In this document: piece after piece, positions 10,331 through 19,995 of the stretch | Layout: each line of letters begins with the position of its first letter | How positions within the stretch are numbered: position 1 is the stretch's first letter | DNA from: Notamacropus eugenii | Taxonomy: Eukaryota > Chordata > Mammalia > Diprotodontia > Macropodidae | Length of the DNA stretch: 64,000 nucleotides | NCBI RefSeq assembly: GCF_028372415.1 | Contig: NC_092874.1 | Span: forward strand, 330,974,651 to 331,038,650 | Reading direction: 5' to 3' | Notes under the pieces: generated by a model | Databases searched by the model: none | What the model was told of the DNA's origin: nothing | What the model saw: only the letters and a program-made list of their open reading frames with translations | Translations under genes and position numbers: made by a program

Positions 10331-11004
10331 TTGTTGTCATTGTGTATATTGCATTTCTAATTCGGCCACACTACCTCGCTAATAAATTGTTTTGTGGAGA
10401 TTATTTAGCCTCACTCCTCTCTTGCTCTGCATCTGTTGCAATAGCTTTTGGGTGGGAGATCACAGTAGAAATATCATCACAAGACTCAGGTGTGCATATT
10501 TACTTAGCTCTCATCCTCAAATAGACATGCACAAAAGTCATGCTGGAAATTTGTGTTAGAAAGCGAAGAATGAAATGGGTAAACCCAACAACCCCCTTTT
10601 TATGTTTCATCCTGGTGAGCAGCCAATGTAAATGCTTATGCTACGAGAACAAGTCTATTTCCTGCCGTTAAAGCTTTAGTGTTTATCATAGAGCTACTCA
10701 CTGCCACTGGCTGCCCTGACAAACTATTAACCCCTGCTTTTAGCCAGCAAACCAGATGTGGGTTTCTTAAGCAAATTATTGGTTATTTGACCACATGTAG
10801 TTTTCACAGTTAAGTGTTTCCAGCTTCTCAGAGAATTCCATGGGAATAACATCATGTCCCCCCCACCTAACCTGTTAATTAGCATAATTATTTACTGCCC
10901 CCCCCAACCACAGCTTGAGTTTGTTAAGCAGCAGGCTAAGTCCATATGCTTCATACTTATTGCATGGCAGCTCATTAGACTGGTAAGGAAAGCCTGTGAG
11001 GAGA
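10331..11004. other. Repeat-poor sequence
   Basis: About 670 bp without recognisable repeats and of higher complexity than its surroundings. It includes a 'ttaattagcataattattta' cluster near 10875 and two C runs (10858, 10899). A 108-codon open frame at 10198-10524 has hydrophobic stretches but no family I know. Candidate noncoding element only. Confidence 0.3.
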
Positions 11005-11240
11005 GATTGGAATAAGAGCTCACACTTGCATGTGGCTTCAAAGTTTACAAAGCACTTAATAGGCATTATCTCATTTTATTCTCACAACAATCCTATGAAG
11101 TAGAGTTATAATCTTCATATCATTATCCTCATTTTATAAGTGGGACTTAGAGACTTGACATATGTGTCAGAGAGATGGTTTGAACCAGTCTTCTTGACCC
11201 TAAGTCTAGCATTCAACCTACTATACCATCCTGCCTCTGG
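11005..11240 (-). repeat. MIR SINE
   Basis: In reverse complement it follows the MIR plan. Visible on this strand: 'tttacaaagcacttaatagg', 'cattatctcattttattctc', 'acaacaatcctatgaagtag', 'attatcctcattttataagt', then 'gaaccagtcttcttgaccct' and 'catccaacctactatacc'-like head sequence. Confidence 0.75.
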
Positions 11241-11377
11241 AAGCAGGGTGTAATCTGCATTTTTTCCCTCTGGCTTCTCCAGGAACCTATAAGTTATTTC
11301 GCTATTCCCTTTCTCCATTAGTAATTCTGGTCCTCCTACCTCTGGTGCTCCATGTCCTTAGGTACTTACTGTAGGAT

Positions 11378-11446
11378 TTGTTGTTCAGTCAGTTTTTAGT
11401 TATGTCTGACTCTTCAAGACCCATTTTCTTGGCAGATACTGGAGCC
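11378..11446 (-). repeat. Fragment of SINE/RTE 3' tail
   Basis: 'ttgttcagtcagtttttagt', 'tatgtctgactcttcaagac' and 'ttggcagatactgg' are the reverse complement of the RTE-type SINE tail. Confidence 0.65.
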
Positions 11447-11474
11447 ATATGGTTACACAGTCTCTATTGTATTA

Positions 11475-11894
11475 GTGACTGCTAGGTAAAGCTTAACATC
11501 AAAAAAAAAAACCCTAAAATCTTGACGACTGGTCTCATCACTTCCTGGCAAAAAGAAGAAATGGCAGTGATAATCAGATTTTACATAGTTGGACTCAAAG
11601 ATCAGTGCAGCTTGGTGCCTACAGCCATGAAATCAAATACTGAAAGTGAAACTTAAATACTTTATCCAAGTAATGAGAAGACAAGATTCATTGGAAAAGA
11701 CCCTGATGTTGGGAAAAATTGAAGGCAAAAGGAAAAGGAGATGGCAGAAGATGAGATGGACAGGAATATCAGGGAAGCAACGAATATGAGCTTAGACTTT
11801 GAGAGATAATGGAGAATAGAAAGGCCTGTCAAGTTATGTATGGTTCGCAAGGTCACAAAGAGTCAGATATGACTGGATAATTGAAGAACAACAT
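11475..11894 (+). mobile_element. RTE/BovB-type LINE 3' end
   Basis: Matches the BovB-like plan. It has 'ttgacgactggtctcatcac', 'ttggactcaaagatcagtgc', 'gcctacagccatgaaatcaa', a deletion, then 'ttggaaaagaccctgatgtt', 'gaaggcaaaaggaaaaggag' and 'gatggcagaagatgagatgg'. It ends 'gtcacaaagagtcagatatg' and 'actgga'. The translation recalls the RTE ORF end 'RRWQKMRWTGISGKQR...'. The last ~30 bp are shared with the SINEs of this window. Confidence 0.8.
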
Positions 11895-12120
11895 ATTAGA
11901 CTTAGGATAGCCCTGAGTTCAAATTTTTCTCAAACACATACTAGCCTGTGACCTTGGCAAAGTCTCTGGACTGAACCTCTTTCAGTTCAGTTTCTTAATT
12001 TGTAAAACAGAGTATGTCAATTGCATCAAACTTACATGATTGAGGACTAAATGAGATGATGTAAGTGCTTTGCAAATCTTAAAGTGTCATATCTTCATTG
12101 CCATCATATTATTTTATTTT
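11895..12120 (+). repeat. tRNA-headed SINE with MIR-like tail
   Basis: 'ttaggatagccctgagttca', 'ctagcctgtgaccttggcaa', 'cagtttcttaatttgtaaaa', then 'ggactaaatgagatgatgta', 'agtgctttgcaaatctt' and 'aaagtgtcat'. The tail is the MIR-type end rather than the RTE type. Confidence 0.7.
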
Positions 12121-12140
12121 TCACCAGGTAAGAAAAAAGG

Positions 12141-12366
12141 ATGGCTAGGGGGTTCCACTAGACCTGGAGTCAGGAAGACTGATCTTTCTGAGTTCAAATC
12201 CAGACTCAGATGCTGACTCAGATATGACCCTGGACAAGTCACTTAACCCTGTTTGCCTCAGTTTCCTCCTCTAAAATGAACTAGAGAAGGAAATGACAAA
12301 CCAATGCCAAAAAAACCTCAAATGTGTCACAAAGAGTCAGATATGATTGAAACAGATCAGCAACAA
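12141..12366 (+). repeat. Marsupial SINE (RTE-type tail)
   Basis: Head 'ggctagggggttccactaga', 'cctggagtcaggaagactga'; body 'tgaccctggacaagtcactt', 'cctcagtttcctcctctaaa'; tail 'gtcacaaagagtcagatatg'. Nearly full length. Confidence 0.9.
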
Positions 12367-12725
12367 AGCTAAATAAAAAACTCCCACTTAGGTCATCAAA
12401 AGTGTAAAATTGGGTACCATACCATGACTCCTCTGGTCTATTCTTTTCTCTTTCACTTCTTCTAAGCAAATAAATAAAAATAAAACTAAGACTGTGACCC
12501 AGTCTTGGAATGATCAAAGATCTCCTCTTTCACTCTACCCCCCCTCAGTGGACTCATGTTATTACTTTTACATCATATAGGAAAGAATTTGGTTCTATCA
12601 CATGCACAAAGAATAAGGAAAACACTAATTATTGCTAAACAGTTGGCATAATATTATGCAAATGACTTTTTTTAAGGAAGAGTAGTATTTAAACAATTTT
12701 TTTGAAAATCTCTAAGTAAACATAT
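12367..12725. other. Unassigned sequence
   Basis: Nothing recognised. Confidence 0.35.
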
Positions 12726-12930
12726 GCTATGTGGCACAGCGAATCAGATACTGAGTTTGGAGTCAGAAATGCCTGTCTTCCACTCCTTCCTCAAACACTA
12801 ATGATGCGACCTTAAGCAGTACATTTGGCTCCTTTGGACAGTTTCCTCATCTATAAAATAGAAGGGGATAGACTCCGTGACTTCTATCTAATACCCTCTT
12901 CTGCCTTTAAACCTATGATCCTACAAAGGT
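12726..12930 (+). repeat. tRNA-headed SINE with 'ATGATCCTA' tail
   Basis: Head 'ctatgtggcacagcgaatca', 'gagtttggagtcagaaatgc'; body 'cagtttcctcatctataaaa'; tail 'gactccgtgacttctatcta', 'cctatgatcctac'. The same tail type is at 18305-18512 and 30760-30915. Confidence 0.75.
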
Positions 12931-13537
12931 GCTGATGAGGGCTGCTATGAAGCCAGGAAACCAAATCATTCCACTGGGGTCCCATGATAAAGATTTCTGA
13001 CAGACCTAACCACTGGCTATTCTAGTCACTAACTAGATAGAATTATGATCGCAGCGTTTTTTGCAAGAGCTAAACGGAATGTTAAAGGAATTTAAAATAG
13101 TCTCAGTAACATGGTTAGAGAAGAGGAATTGTGAGACCCTGGCATGCAGAGGTATTCAGCATCTCACCATGTGTGAATTTTTCCTTGAGAGCAGAAAACT
13201 CAGTGTCCACATCCTGCTTCAGGCCAACCTGTGGTTCTTATGAAGCTGGTAATTAAATGCTTACCACGGATTTCACGTGATCCTCGAAGTGGCTCCAGGC
13301 AGGACTCTGGATTAGGAGTCACAAAACCAAACTAAATGTTTGGTTTTGATTTAAGTAGAAATGTAAAATAGGTAAAATTCCAGGATGATTGAAATTATTC
13401 CAAATTTCATAATTAAGACTTCAAGTTGGGATAGCCTGTTACATGATTCCATATCCCTTAAAGTTAATTAAAAGCTTGACACGAAATACTTTAATTGTAG
13501 ATTAGTCATTCTCCCTAAGGGGGATCTGCCTGCTTAA
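12931..13537. other. Repeat-poor sequence with a perfect 11-bp stem palindrome
   Basis: No repeat or gene recognised. At 13322-13348 CAAAACCAAAC and GTTTGGTTTTG pair perfectly around a 5-base loop. TAATTAA-type motifs lie near 13250, 13420 and 13470. Could be a regulatory element or chance. Confidence 0.3.
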
Positions 13538-13760
13538 GCAACTATGTGGCACAGTGCCAGGCCTGGAGTTAAGAAGATCTGAGTTCAAATGTGGCCTCAG
13601 ACAGTTACTAGTTGTGTGACCCTGGGAAAGTCACTTAACCCTGTTTAACTCAGTTTCCTTATCTATAAAATTGCTGGAGAAGGAAATGGAAAACCACTCT
13701 AGGATCTTTGCCAAGGAAATCCCAAATTGAGGTCATGAAGAGTCAGACAAAACTAAAAAA
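13538..13760 (+). repeat. Marsupial SINE (RTE-type tail)
   Basis: 'gcaactatgtggcacagtgc', 'caggcctggagttaagaaga', 'gtgtgaccctgggaaagtca', 'ctggagaaggaaatggaaaa', 'gtcatgaagagtcagacaaa'. Nearly full length. Confidence 0.9.
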
Positions 13761-13772
13761 CAAATAAACAAA

Positions 13773-13912
13773 AGCCTCAGTTTCCTCAATTGTAAAAAAG
13801 GGGATAGTAATATCCCCTACCTCCGAGGGTTTTTGTGAGGATCAGATGAGGTATTTGTAAAATGAGTATCATAATGGCAAGCATGTTGTAGGTGCTTGAT
13901 ACATGCTTCTTT
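13773..13912 (+). repeat. SINE 3' half with MIR-like tail
   Basis: 'gcctcagtttcctcaattgt', 'cctccgagggtttttgtgag', 'gatcagatgaggtatttgta', 'gtaggtgcttgatacatgct'. It leads directly into a pyrimidine microsatellite. Confidence 0.75.
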
Positions 13913-14062
13913 CCTTCTCTCTCTCTCTCTCTCTTTCTCCCTCTCTCTCCCCCTCTCTCATCTTCTCTTCTTCCCTCCTTCTTTCCCTCCTTCCTTCCCT
14001 CCTTCCTTCCTTCCTTCTTTCTCTGTCTCTTTCTTTCTCTCTCTGTCTCACATACTTATACA
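13913..14062. repeat. (TC)n / (CCTT)n pyrimidine microsatellite
   Basis: About 150 bp of CT, CCTT and CTGT units at the 3' end of a SINE, the usual place for such growth. All open frames across it are repeat artefacts (SLSLS, ERERE). Confidence 0.96.
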
Positions 14063-14454
14063 CACATACATATACACATACACTAAATGCTTATATGCAG
14101 AAAAATAAGTTTCATTATCTTTTCAAAGGTGATATAACAGTTAGTTTTGACTAGTATGATTCAGATCCTGGGAAAAATTTCCCTGAAGAGTTCAAGTGCA
14201 GGTACAATCAAATTCTAAGCAATTTCTGCCTATTCTTGGATTCTATTTTCCTAAGAGTTAATTCCTAAATGTTCTTCCTTTAAATCAGAGAGGTTCTGCC
14301 ACTAACACAGACAACCTATAGAAACACTGTTGAAAAACTTGATGTCCCAAGCAGCTCTCTAAGACTGTGTTGAAGGTAAATTTCCAATCTGTATTAGTGA
14401 AGTTTTGGCATAAAAAGGTAACTGAAGCAAGGTGAAAAAGAGAATAAGGATAGG
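14063..14454. other. Unassigned sequence
   Basis: Nothing recognised apart from a short CACATA run at 14050-14085. Confidence 0.35.
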
Positions 14455-14690
14455 GATTGACGCTATGACTTTATTGATACAGGGAACCCCCAGAAGAGAA
14501 AACCCGCTATACCAACACTGGTCAGCATCTTCCCTGAAAGTTGGACTCTTAGAGTTGTCTAGAGTCCTGAAAGGTGACAGTGACCTACAAGAGTCACACA
14601 GTCAGTAAGGCCTGAGAGAGGACAAGGACATGCTTTTAACTTGTTTCAAGTCCAGCTCTCTATCTACTGTACCATATTGGCTTGCTAAAT
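14455..14690 (-). repeat. tRNA-headed SINE with the second tail type, minus strand
   Basis: In reverse complement: a head with 'gtacagtagatagagagctg', 'gtgactcttgtaggtcactg', then a tail 'aactctaagagtccaacttt', 'ttctgggggttccctgtatc', 'aataaagtcatagcgtcaat'. Tail matches 5124-5392. Confidence 0.7.
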
Positions 14691-14714
14691 AAATATCTAC
14701 GACAACTGAAGAGA

Positions 14715-16083
14715 TATTTTCGTTGGGTCATGGCAATATAATAAAAATGCTAATCCTATCTAAATTGACTTACAAATTTATTATACTAATCAGATTACCA
14801 AAGGGACACTTTATTGAGCTGGACAAAAATAGTCACAATATTCACTTGGGGCAATTAAAGGTCTAGAATCTCAAGGGAAAATAATTTTTTAAAGGAAGAA
14901 TGAAAGGATTTCTAAGCCTTCCATTATATTATGTAGGAATAATGATAAAAATGTTAGTATTTGTTAAAAAATACAAAAATTAATCAGTGGAACAACAACA
15001 TAAAGAAGGGTAAGAAGCACTGAGACCCAATAATTCAGTATTTGATAAGCTTTCTCTATAGTCATATGAAGAAGTGCTCTAAATCACTTTTGATTAGAGA
15101 AATGCAAATTAAAGCAACTCTGAGATAACACCTCACACCTATCAGATTGGCTAATATGACAATAAAAGGAAATGATCAATATTGGAGAGGATATGGAAAA
15201 CTGGGACACCAATGCCCTGTTGCTAGAGTTGTGAACTTATCCAACCATTCTGGAGAGCAATTTGGAACTATGTCCAAAGGGCAGTCAAACTGTACATACC
15301 CTTTATTCCCAGCAATACTACCACTAGATCTGTAACTCAAAGAGATCACAAAAAAGGGAAAAGGACCTATTTGTACAAAAATATCTACAGCAGTTCTTTT
15401 TGTGGTGACAAAATACTGGAAGTTGAGGGAGTGACCATCAATTGAGGAGCGGGTGAACAAGTTGTGGTATATGAATGTATGCTATTCATATGGTATGAAT
15501 GGAATACTATTGTTTCATAATAAATTATGAGCAAGCAGATTTAAAAAAAACCTGGAAAGACTTTTATGAACAGATGCAAAGTGAAATGAACAAAATCAGG
15601 AAAATATTATACACAGTAATAGTAACATTATGTGATGATTAACTATGAATGACTAGCTCTGCTCTGCAATACAATGATCCAAGACAACTATGGAGGATTC
15701 ATGACAGAGAATGCTATCCATATCTATATCCATATCTACATCCATATCCATATCCATGTTTAGATAAAGTACTGAGAGATGCTCAAAGCAGATTGAAGAA
15801 TATGATTTTCACTTGCTTTATTTCTTTTCAATTTATTATTATTTTTAATTTTTATCTTTCCCCTTGGTCTATTTCTTCTTTCATAACTATGACTAATATG
15901 GAATTATGTTTTATATGATTGCACATATATAACCTGTACCCAAATGCTTATCATTTTAGGAAGAAGGGTGAGGAGGGAGGCAGGGAGAAAAATTTAGAAC
16001 TCAAAATTTTGTAAAAGTGAATGCTAAAATTGTCTTTATATAAAATTGCAAAAAAAAATAATACTATAAAAAAGAAAAAAAAA
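14715..16083 (+). mobile_element. L1 ORF2 C-terminal region and 3' UTR
   Basis: Begins in ORF2 ('gggtcatggcaatataataa', 'atcctatctaaattgactta'), with an internal deletion near 15020-15060. It continues 'ttagagaaatgcaaattaaa', 'acctcacacctatcagattg', 'tatccaaccattctggagag', 'ctacagcagttctttttgtg', and ends in an A-rich tail near 16030-16083. Many stops. The hexamer-like CCATAT run at 15716-15760 is local expansion. Confidence 0.9.
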
Positions 16084-16700
16084 CCCTATGGATTCTCCCC
16101 ATGATTCTGGGGTGGGAGATTGGAATTAGAGTCAAAAAAAGTCTGTTCCCTTTGATCCAAAGATCCTGTAGTCAAAGTCAAACATGAAGTTTCCATATGT
16201 GATGAAATATTCATAGCAATACATTTATAATGACAAAAAACTGGAAACAAAGTTTGGCTAATGGCTAAACAAGCTATGAATGTAATAGGATAGTGCTTCA
16301 ATATAAGAAATGATAAATACGAAAAATTGAGAAAACCTGGGAAGACCCTAATGAACTGATGCAGTGTGAAGTAAGCAGGACTAGAAAAAAAATGCAACAA
16401 TGGAAAGAAAAACAATAAAAACCTAAATTTGAATGTTACAAAAGTTAATAACCAAGTCTAGGTTTTACTGATGAGTTGAAAAAATGAAATTTGCTTCTTC
16501 CTTCTCTGAAGAAGCAGGCTCATATGGGCATAGCATGTTGAATGAGCTGTCTGGTATGGCTGAAGTATTTATTGGTTTTGATGGATGGCTCTTTTTCTTT
16601 TCAAATGTTTGTTCTGTGGGATGGTTCACTGGGTAGGTAGAATGGATAAATATAATGTAAAAACAAAAGGGTACAATAAAATTAAAAAAGCATTTTAAAA
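16084..16700 (+). mobile_element. Second, older L1 3' end
   Basis: 'cctttgatccaaagatcctg', 'gaaatattcatagcaataca', 'aaaacctgggaagaccctaa', 'tgaactgatgcagtgtgaag', 'taagcaggactag'. These repeat the order of the previous L1 but are more diverged. It ends A-rich near 16690. Confidence 0.8.
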
Positions 16701-16939
16701 TAGCACAGTGATGATGAAATAGGTTTCTTATTTAAATTAATCTAGATTCATCCAATGGAATGATTGAAGGCAGGAAATACCAATTAGAAGGTTATTATTA
16801 TTATCACTATAGGTAATTGTAAAAATCCAGTTATGAAATGATGCTTGGATTAGAGTGAGTGTCAGTGGTAACAGAAATAAAGGAATGGTTATGACAGATA
16901 GAAAGAGTCAAGAAGACTTGGAAAAATAGTACCTTTAAG
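16701..16939. other. Unassigned sequence between L1 pieces
   Basis: Nothing recognised. A short TTAT run lies at 16790. Confidence 0.3.
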
Positions 16940-17140
16940 GGATTGACTGTGAAGCATGTCTTCCTCCTTTTGGCAGATAACACATGCAGAATAAAACATT
17001 TTCAACTGTTGGTTTGTTTGCTTTTCTTTACTTGTTTTGCTTAACTGTACTTAGGTGTGACAAGGGAACATTTTACTGGGGCTAGGAAAAGACATTTGAA
17101 AATGATATTAATATCTAAAAAGAACATCAATAAAACACTT
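16940..17140 (+). mobile_element. L1 3' UTR fragment
   Basis: 'gaagcatgtcttcctccttt', 'tggcagataacacatgcaga', 'ataaaacattttcaactgtt' match the L1 3' UTR at 47815-47900. Confidence 0.6.
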
Positions 17141-17444
17141 TTAAAGAAAATTTGGTGATTTATTGGATTTTGAGGTGAAGGAGAAGAATGAATTAGAATG
17201 GATGCCAAGGCGCAGACCCTGGCTGACAAGAAAAATTATGGCACCACTGGAAGCAATAGGGGAGGAGCTAGATGGGTAATACAGTTTTGGGGTAAAGTTT
17301 AAAAGGTCAGCATAAGACTTGCTAGGCCTTGCAATTGATACAAATAGAAAATTTACCTCTAATGCTGCTCTCCTACCTCCTACCCCATAGTGTTCCTTTC
17401 TGTGTCCTTTTATCATTTCTGTAGTTCCCTCCTGGGTTGCATAG
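17141..17444. other. Unassigned sequence
   Basis: Nothing recognised. Confidence 0.3.
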
Positions 17445-18105
17445 GGTGTTGAGGGAAGACTAGCACCTCTGGTGTGAAGGCTTGCTGAGCCCTTATCAGG
17501 GCTGCTCATCCACCTTTGAGGTCCACCTTCACCCAACTCTCACTTGTGGCTCCAAGATGCTGTAGCATGCACAGTAGCCACACCCCAGCAAAACTGGCTC
17601 GGTAAACATGCTAAACCAGGTTGAGGGTAACTGACAGGCCTCAAATCCATTGATAAGTCAGGGGGATGTCTACCCCCAAGTATGAGAATTCTTCCCTGGC
17701 AGAATGGGCAAATGAGAACAATTTGCTCCAACAGCCAGCAAACAGGTGCTATGGAGCACTTGGAGTTATGTCTAGCTCCTTGTGACCCCATTTGGGGTTT
17801 TCTTGGCAAAGATACTGGAATGGCTTGCTATTTCCTTCTCTAGCTCATTTCACAGCTGAGGAAACTGAAGCAAGGAGGGTTAAGTGACTTGCATCAAAGA
17901 TGCCAAGATCATCCACTGCATCCTGGACCATTGCTACTCATTTTGGTTTTGGTCTCACCACTGAACTTCAATGACTCTGGAAGAGAGAATAAGGCTGATG
18001 ACTTTGTGCAACTCTGCCTCACTTAAATCTAATTTATGAACAAGTCAAGATATCATTATGTGATGTCAACGGTCACCTTTGAAAACAACAGATGAACAGC
18101 AAGGT
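17445..18105 (+). repeat. Unassigned dispersed repeat, copy 1 (SINE nested inside)
   Basis: Shares a long co-linear match with 22305-22850. Shared strings include 'tagcacctctggtgtga', 'agggctgctcatccaccttt', 'aaaccaggttgagggtaact', 'gacaggcctc', 'agaacaatttgctccaacag', 'tccactgcatcctgg', 'gatgactttgtgcaactctg' and 'aagtcaagatatcat'. A minus-strand SINE (17763-17893) interrupts it. No protein frame is kept. It looks like an untranslated part of a retroelement, or a composite SINE. Family name unknown to me. Confidence 0.75.
17763..17893 (-). repeat. Marsupial SINE fragment nested in the dispersed repeat
   Basis: 'ccttgtgaccccatttgggg', 'tttgtcttggcaaagatact'-like tail, then 'atttccttctctagctcatt', 'cagctgaggaaactgaagca' and 'ggttaagtgacttgcatc'. 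Its head is missing. Confidence 0.85.
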
Positions 18106-18304
18106 CTCTCCCACATGAACTCAAACATTCAGTACTTTTATGTCCTCTCTATCTTGACCTGTTATCAAAATCAGAATTTATGAATAATCTAAAATCAGCA
18201 ATTTAGAGTTCTTCTTCCAGGGTGACTTGCATTTTGAGACTTATTTCTAATTGCAGAATGAATATATTCATATTTTTAACTCTTCATTCTCTGGAGCTTT
18301 TGGT
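18106..18304. other. Unassigned sequence
   Basis: Nothing recognised. Confidence 0.3.
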
Positions 18305-18512
18305 ACTGTAGGAGGCAGAATGCTATGGGAGAATGTAAACTGACTCTGTATTCCAAGAGCCGTAGTTCAAATACAACTTCTGAGAATTCTTATGTGATCT
18401 TAGGCAAGCCATTTCATTTCCCTAAGCCTCAGTTTCCCCGCCTACAGAATGGGGTTATACTGAATTGCCTCTTTATCCAGCTTCCAGATTTAGAATCTGT
18501 AGATGACTTATG
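18305..18512 (+). repeat. tRNA-headed SINE with 'ATCTGTAG' tail
   Basis: 'agaatgctatgggagaatgt', 'ccgtagttcaaatacaactt', 'gtgatcttaggcaagccatt', 'cctcagtttccccgcctaca', 'gaattgcctctttatccagc'. Same tail family as 12726-12930. Confidence 0.7.
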
Positions 18513-18767
18513 AGAATTCTCTCTTCTCATAGCTTATGTGACATTATACTATACTTTCTTCCTTCACATATTTCCAGTGATCATGCTGATTCTATATTCC
18601 CAACCAACTTTAGCTGTTTTTCTAGAAAAACTATTTTTCTCTTCTTTATTAACTATTAATTCTATTTAGATAATCATCAGACACATATATCTTCTTTTAT
18701 GACTTCTCTTAGTTCTGGACAACTCTTTGCTAGGTGTTCATTTGGAGGATATCTCAGCTTAGTATTT
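18513..18767. other. Unassigned sequence
   Basis: Nothing recognised. Confidence 0.3.
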
Positions 18768-19023
18768 GTTGTAGCTTATCAGTTGTTTTCAGTCATATCT
18801 AACTCCTTGTGACCCCATTTGGAGTTTGGCAAAGATATTGGAGTGGTTTGCTGTTTCCTTCTCCAGGTCATTTCACAGCTGAGGAAACTGAAGCAAACTG
18901 GGTTCAGTGACTTGCTCTGGGTCACACAGCTAGCAAGTGTCTGAGGTCAGATTTGAACTCAGTGAGTTGAGACTTCCTAACTTCAGGCCTGGCACTCTAT
19001 CCATTGTGCCACCTAGCTACCCC
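18768..19023 (-). repeat. Marsupial SINE (RTE-type tail), nearly full length
   Basis: Minus strand: 'ccttgtgaccccatttggag', 'gctgtttccttctccaggtc', 'gggtcacacagctagcaagt', 'tctatccattgtgccaccta', 'gctacccc' (head). Confidence 0.93.
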
Positions 19024-19349
19024 AAAACTTCATGAGTAGTATCAAAAATGAACTCATTATCTTTCTCTCAAAACTAACCTTTTCTCCCAGTGTTCCTGTT
19101 TTCGATAATGTTACCTACTATTTTTCCAGCTTTCAGGTTCAAAAGAATATGTCATTTTTATGTAGTATTTTCCTTTGCACATGAAGTTCCCTTTGGTGGC
19201 TCATTGATCCAATTAGAGAAACCATTATTAATTGCAAGAGTCTGTGCTAGGTGCTGAAACACAAAAATGAGATGATGAACCTGCAGTTTCTTTATTTGTT
19301 TTAATCACTTGCTCATCATTTACTGAGTTTGTCTTTTCTTGGAGGAGGG
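19024..19349. other. Unassigned sequence
   Basis: The piece near 19210-19270 ('ccattattaattgcaagagt', 'ctgtgctaggtgctgaaaca') is weakly like the therian repeat described at 40355. Otherwise nothing. Confidence 0.3.
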
Positions 19350-19530
19350 GGGCAACTAAGTGGTTCAGTAGGTATAGCCCAAGGCCTAGAATCAAGAAGA
19401 CCTGACTTCAAATATGTCCTTACACACTTTCCAGCTGTGTGACCCTGGGCAAGTCACTTAACCCTGTTTGCCTCCATTTCCTCATCTATAATAAGAGCTG
19501 GAGAAAGAAATAGCAAACCATTCCAGCAGG
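19350..19530 (+). repeat. Marsupial SINE, 3'-truncated
   Basis: 'gggcaactaagtggttcagt', 'gtgtgaccctgggcaagtca', 'tttcctcatctataataaga'; stops at 'ccattccagcagg' before the RTE-like tail. Confidence 0.88.
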
Positions 19531-19571
19531 GGATGTCATTAACTATTGGACACTATTGAAAAACATTTTTT

Positions 19572-19825
19572 GTCTTAGATAGCATAGTAGATCATGTCCT
19601 AGACCTGGAGTCAGAAAGGACTGAGTTCAAATTAACCTCAGACACTTACTAGTTTTGTGGCTTCAAGAAGTCAACTTCTGGCTGCCTCAGTTTCTTCAAC
19701 AGTGATATGAGGATAATAAGAGAATGTACATCACAGGGTTGTTTTGAGGATTAAATGGGATTTTTGTAAAATTCTTAGCCTGTCACAGATAATAAGAGCT
19801 TATTTCCTTTCCTTTCTTCCTTCTC
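19572..19825 (+). repeat. tRNA-headed SINE with MIR-like tail
   Basis: 'gatagcatagtagatcatgt', 'cctagacctggagtcagaaa', 'gcctcagtttcttcaacagt', 'catcacagggttgttttgag', 'gattaaatgggattttt'. Confidence 0.78.
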
Positions 19826-19995
19826 CCCCATTAGATTACAAACTCTTTGATGTCAGAGACTGTTGGATTTCTATCTTTGATATCGGAAACTTTACTACCC
19901 TTTTACCTTCTACAGTGTTACCTCCCTTCAGCACCTATATGAATACTGGATACATCATGAGAGGTCAACAAATATTTATAGAATCAAATTGATTT
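19826..19995 (+). mobile_element. L2 LINE 3' end
   Basis: 'ttacaaactctttgatgtca', 'gagactgttggatttctatc', ending 'gaggtcaacaaatatttata' and 'gaatcaaattga'. This is the usual L2 end (...GAGCTCCTTGAGGGCAGGGAC...AATAAATGTTTGTTGAAT) in decayed form. Confidence 0.65.

Noticed and set aside
10198-10524. 108-codon frame with membrane-like stretches
   Set aside because: T-rich DNA gives Phe/Leu/Val/Ile-rich chance frames; no family recognised.
15716-15760. CRISPR-like or satellite array (CCATAT units)
   Set aside because: Short, imperfect expansion inside an L1 3' UTR, with no spacers.
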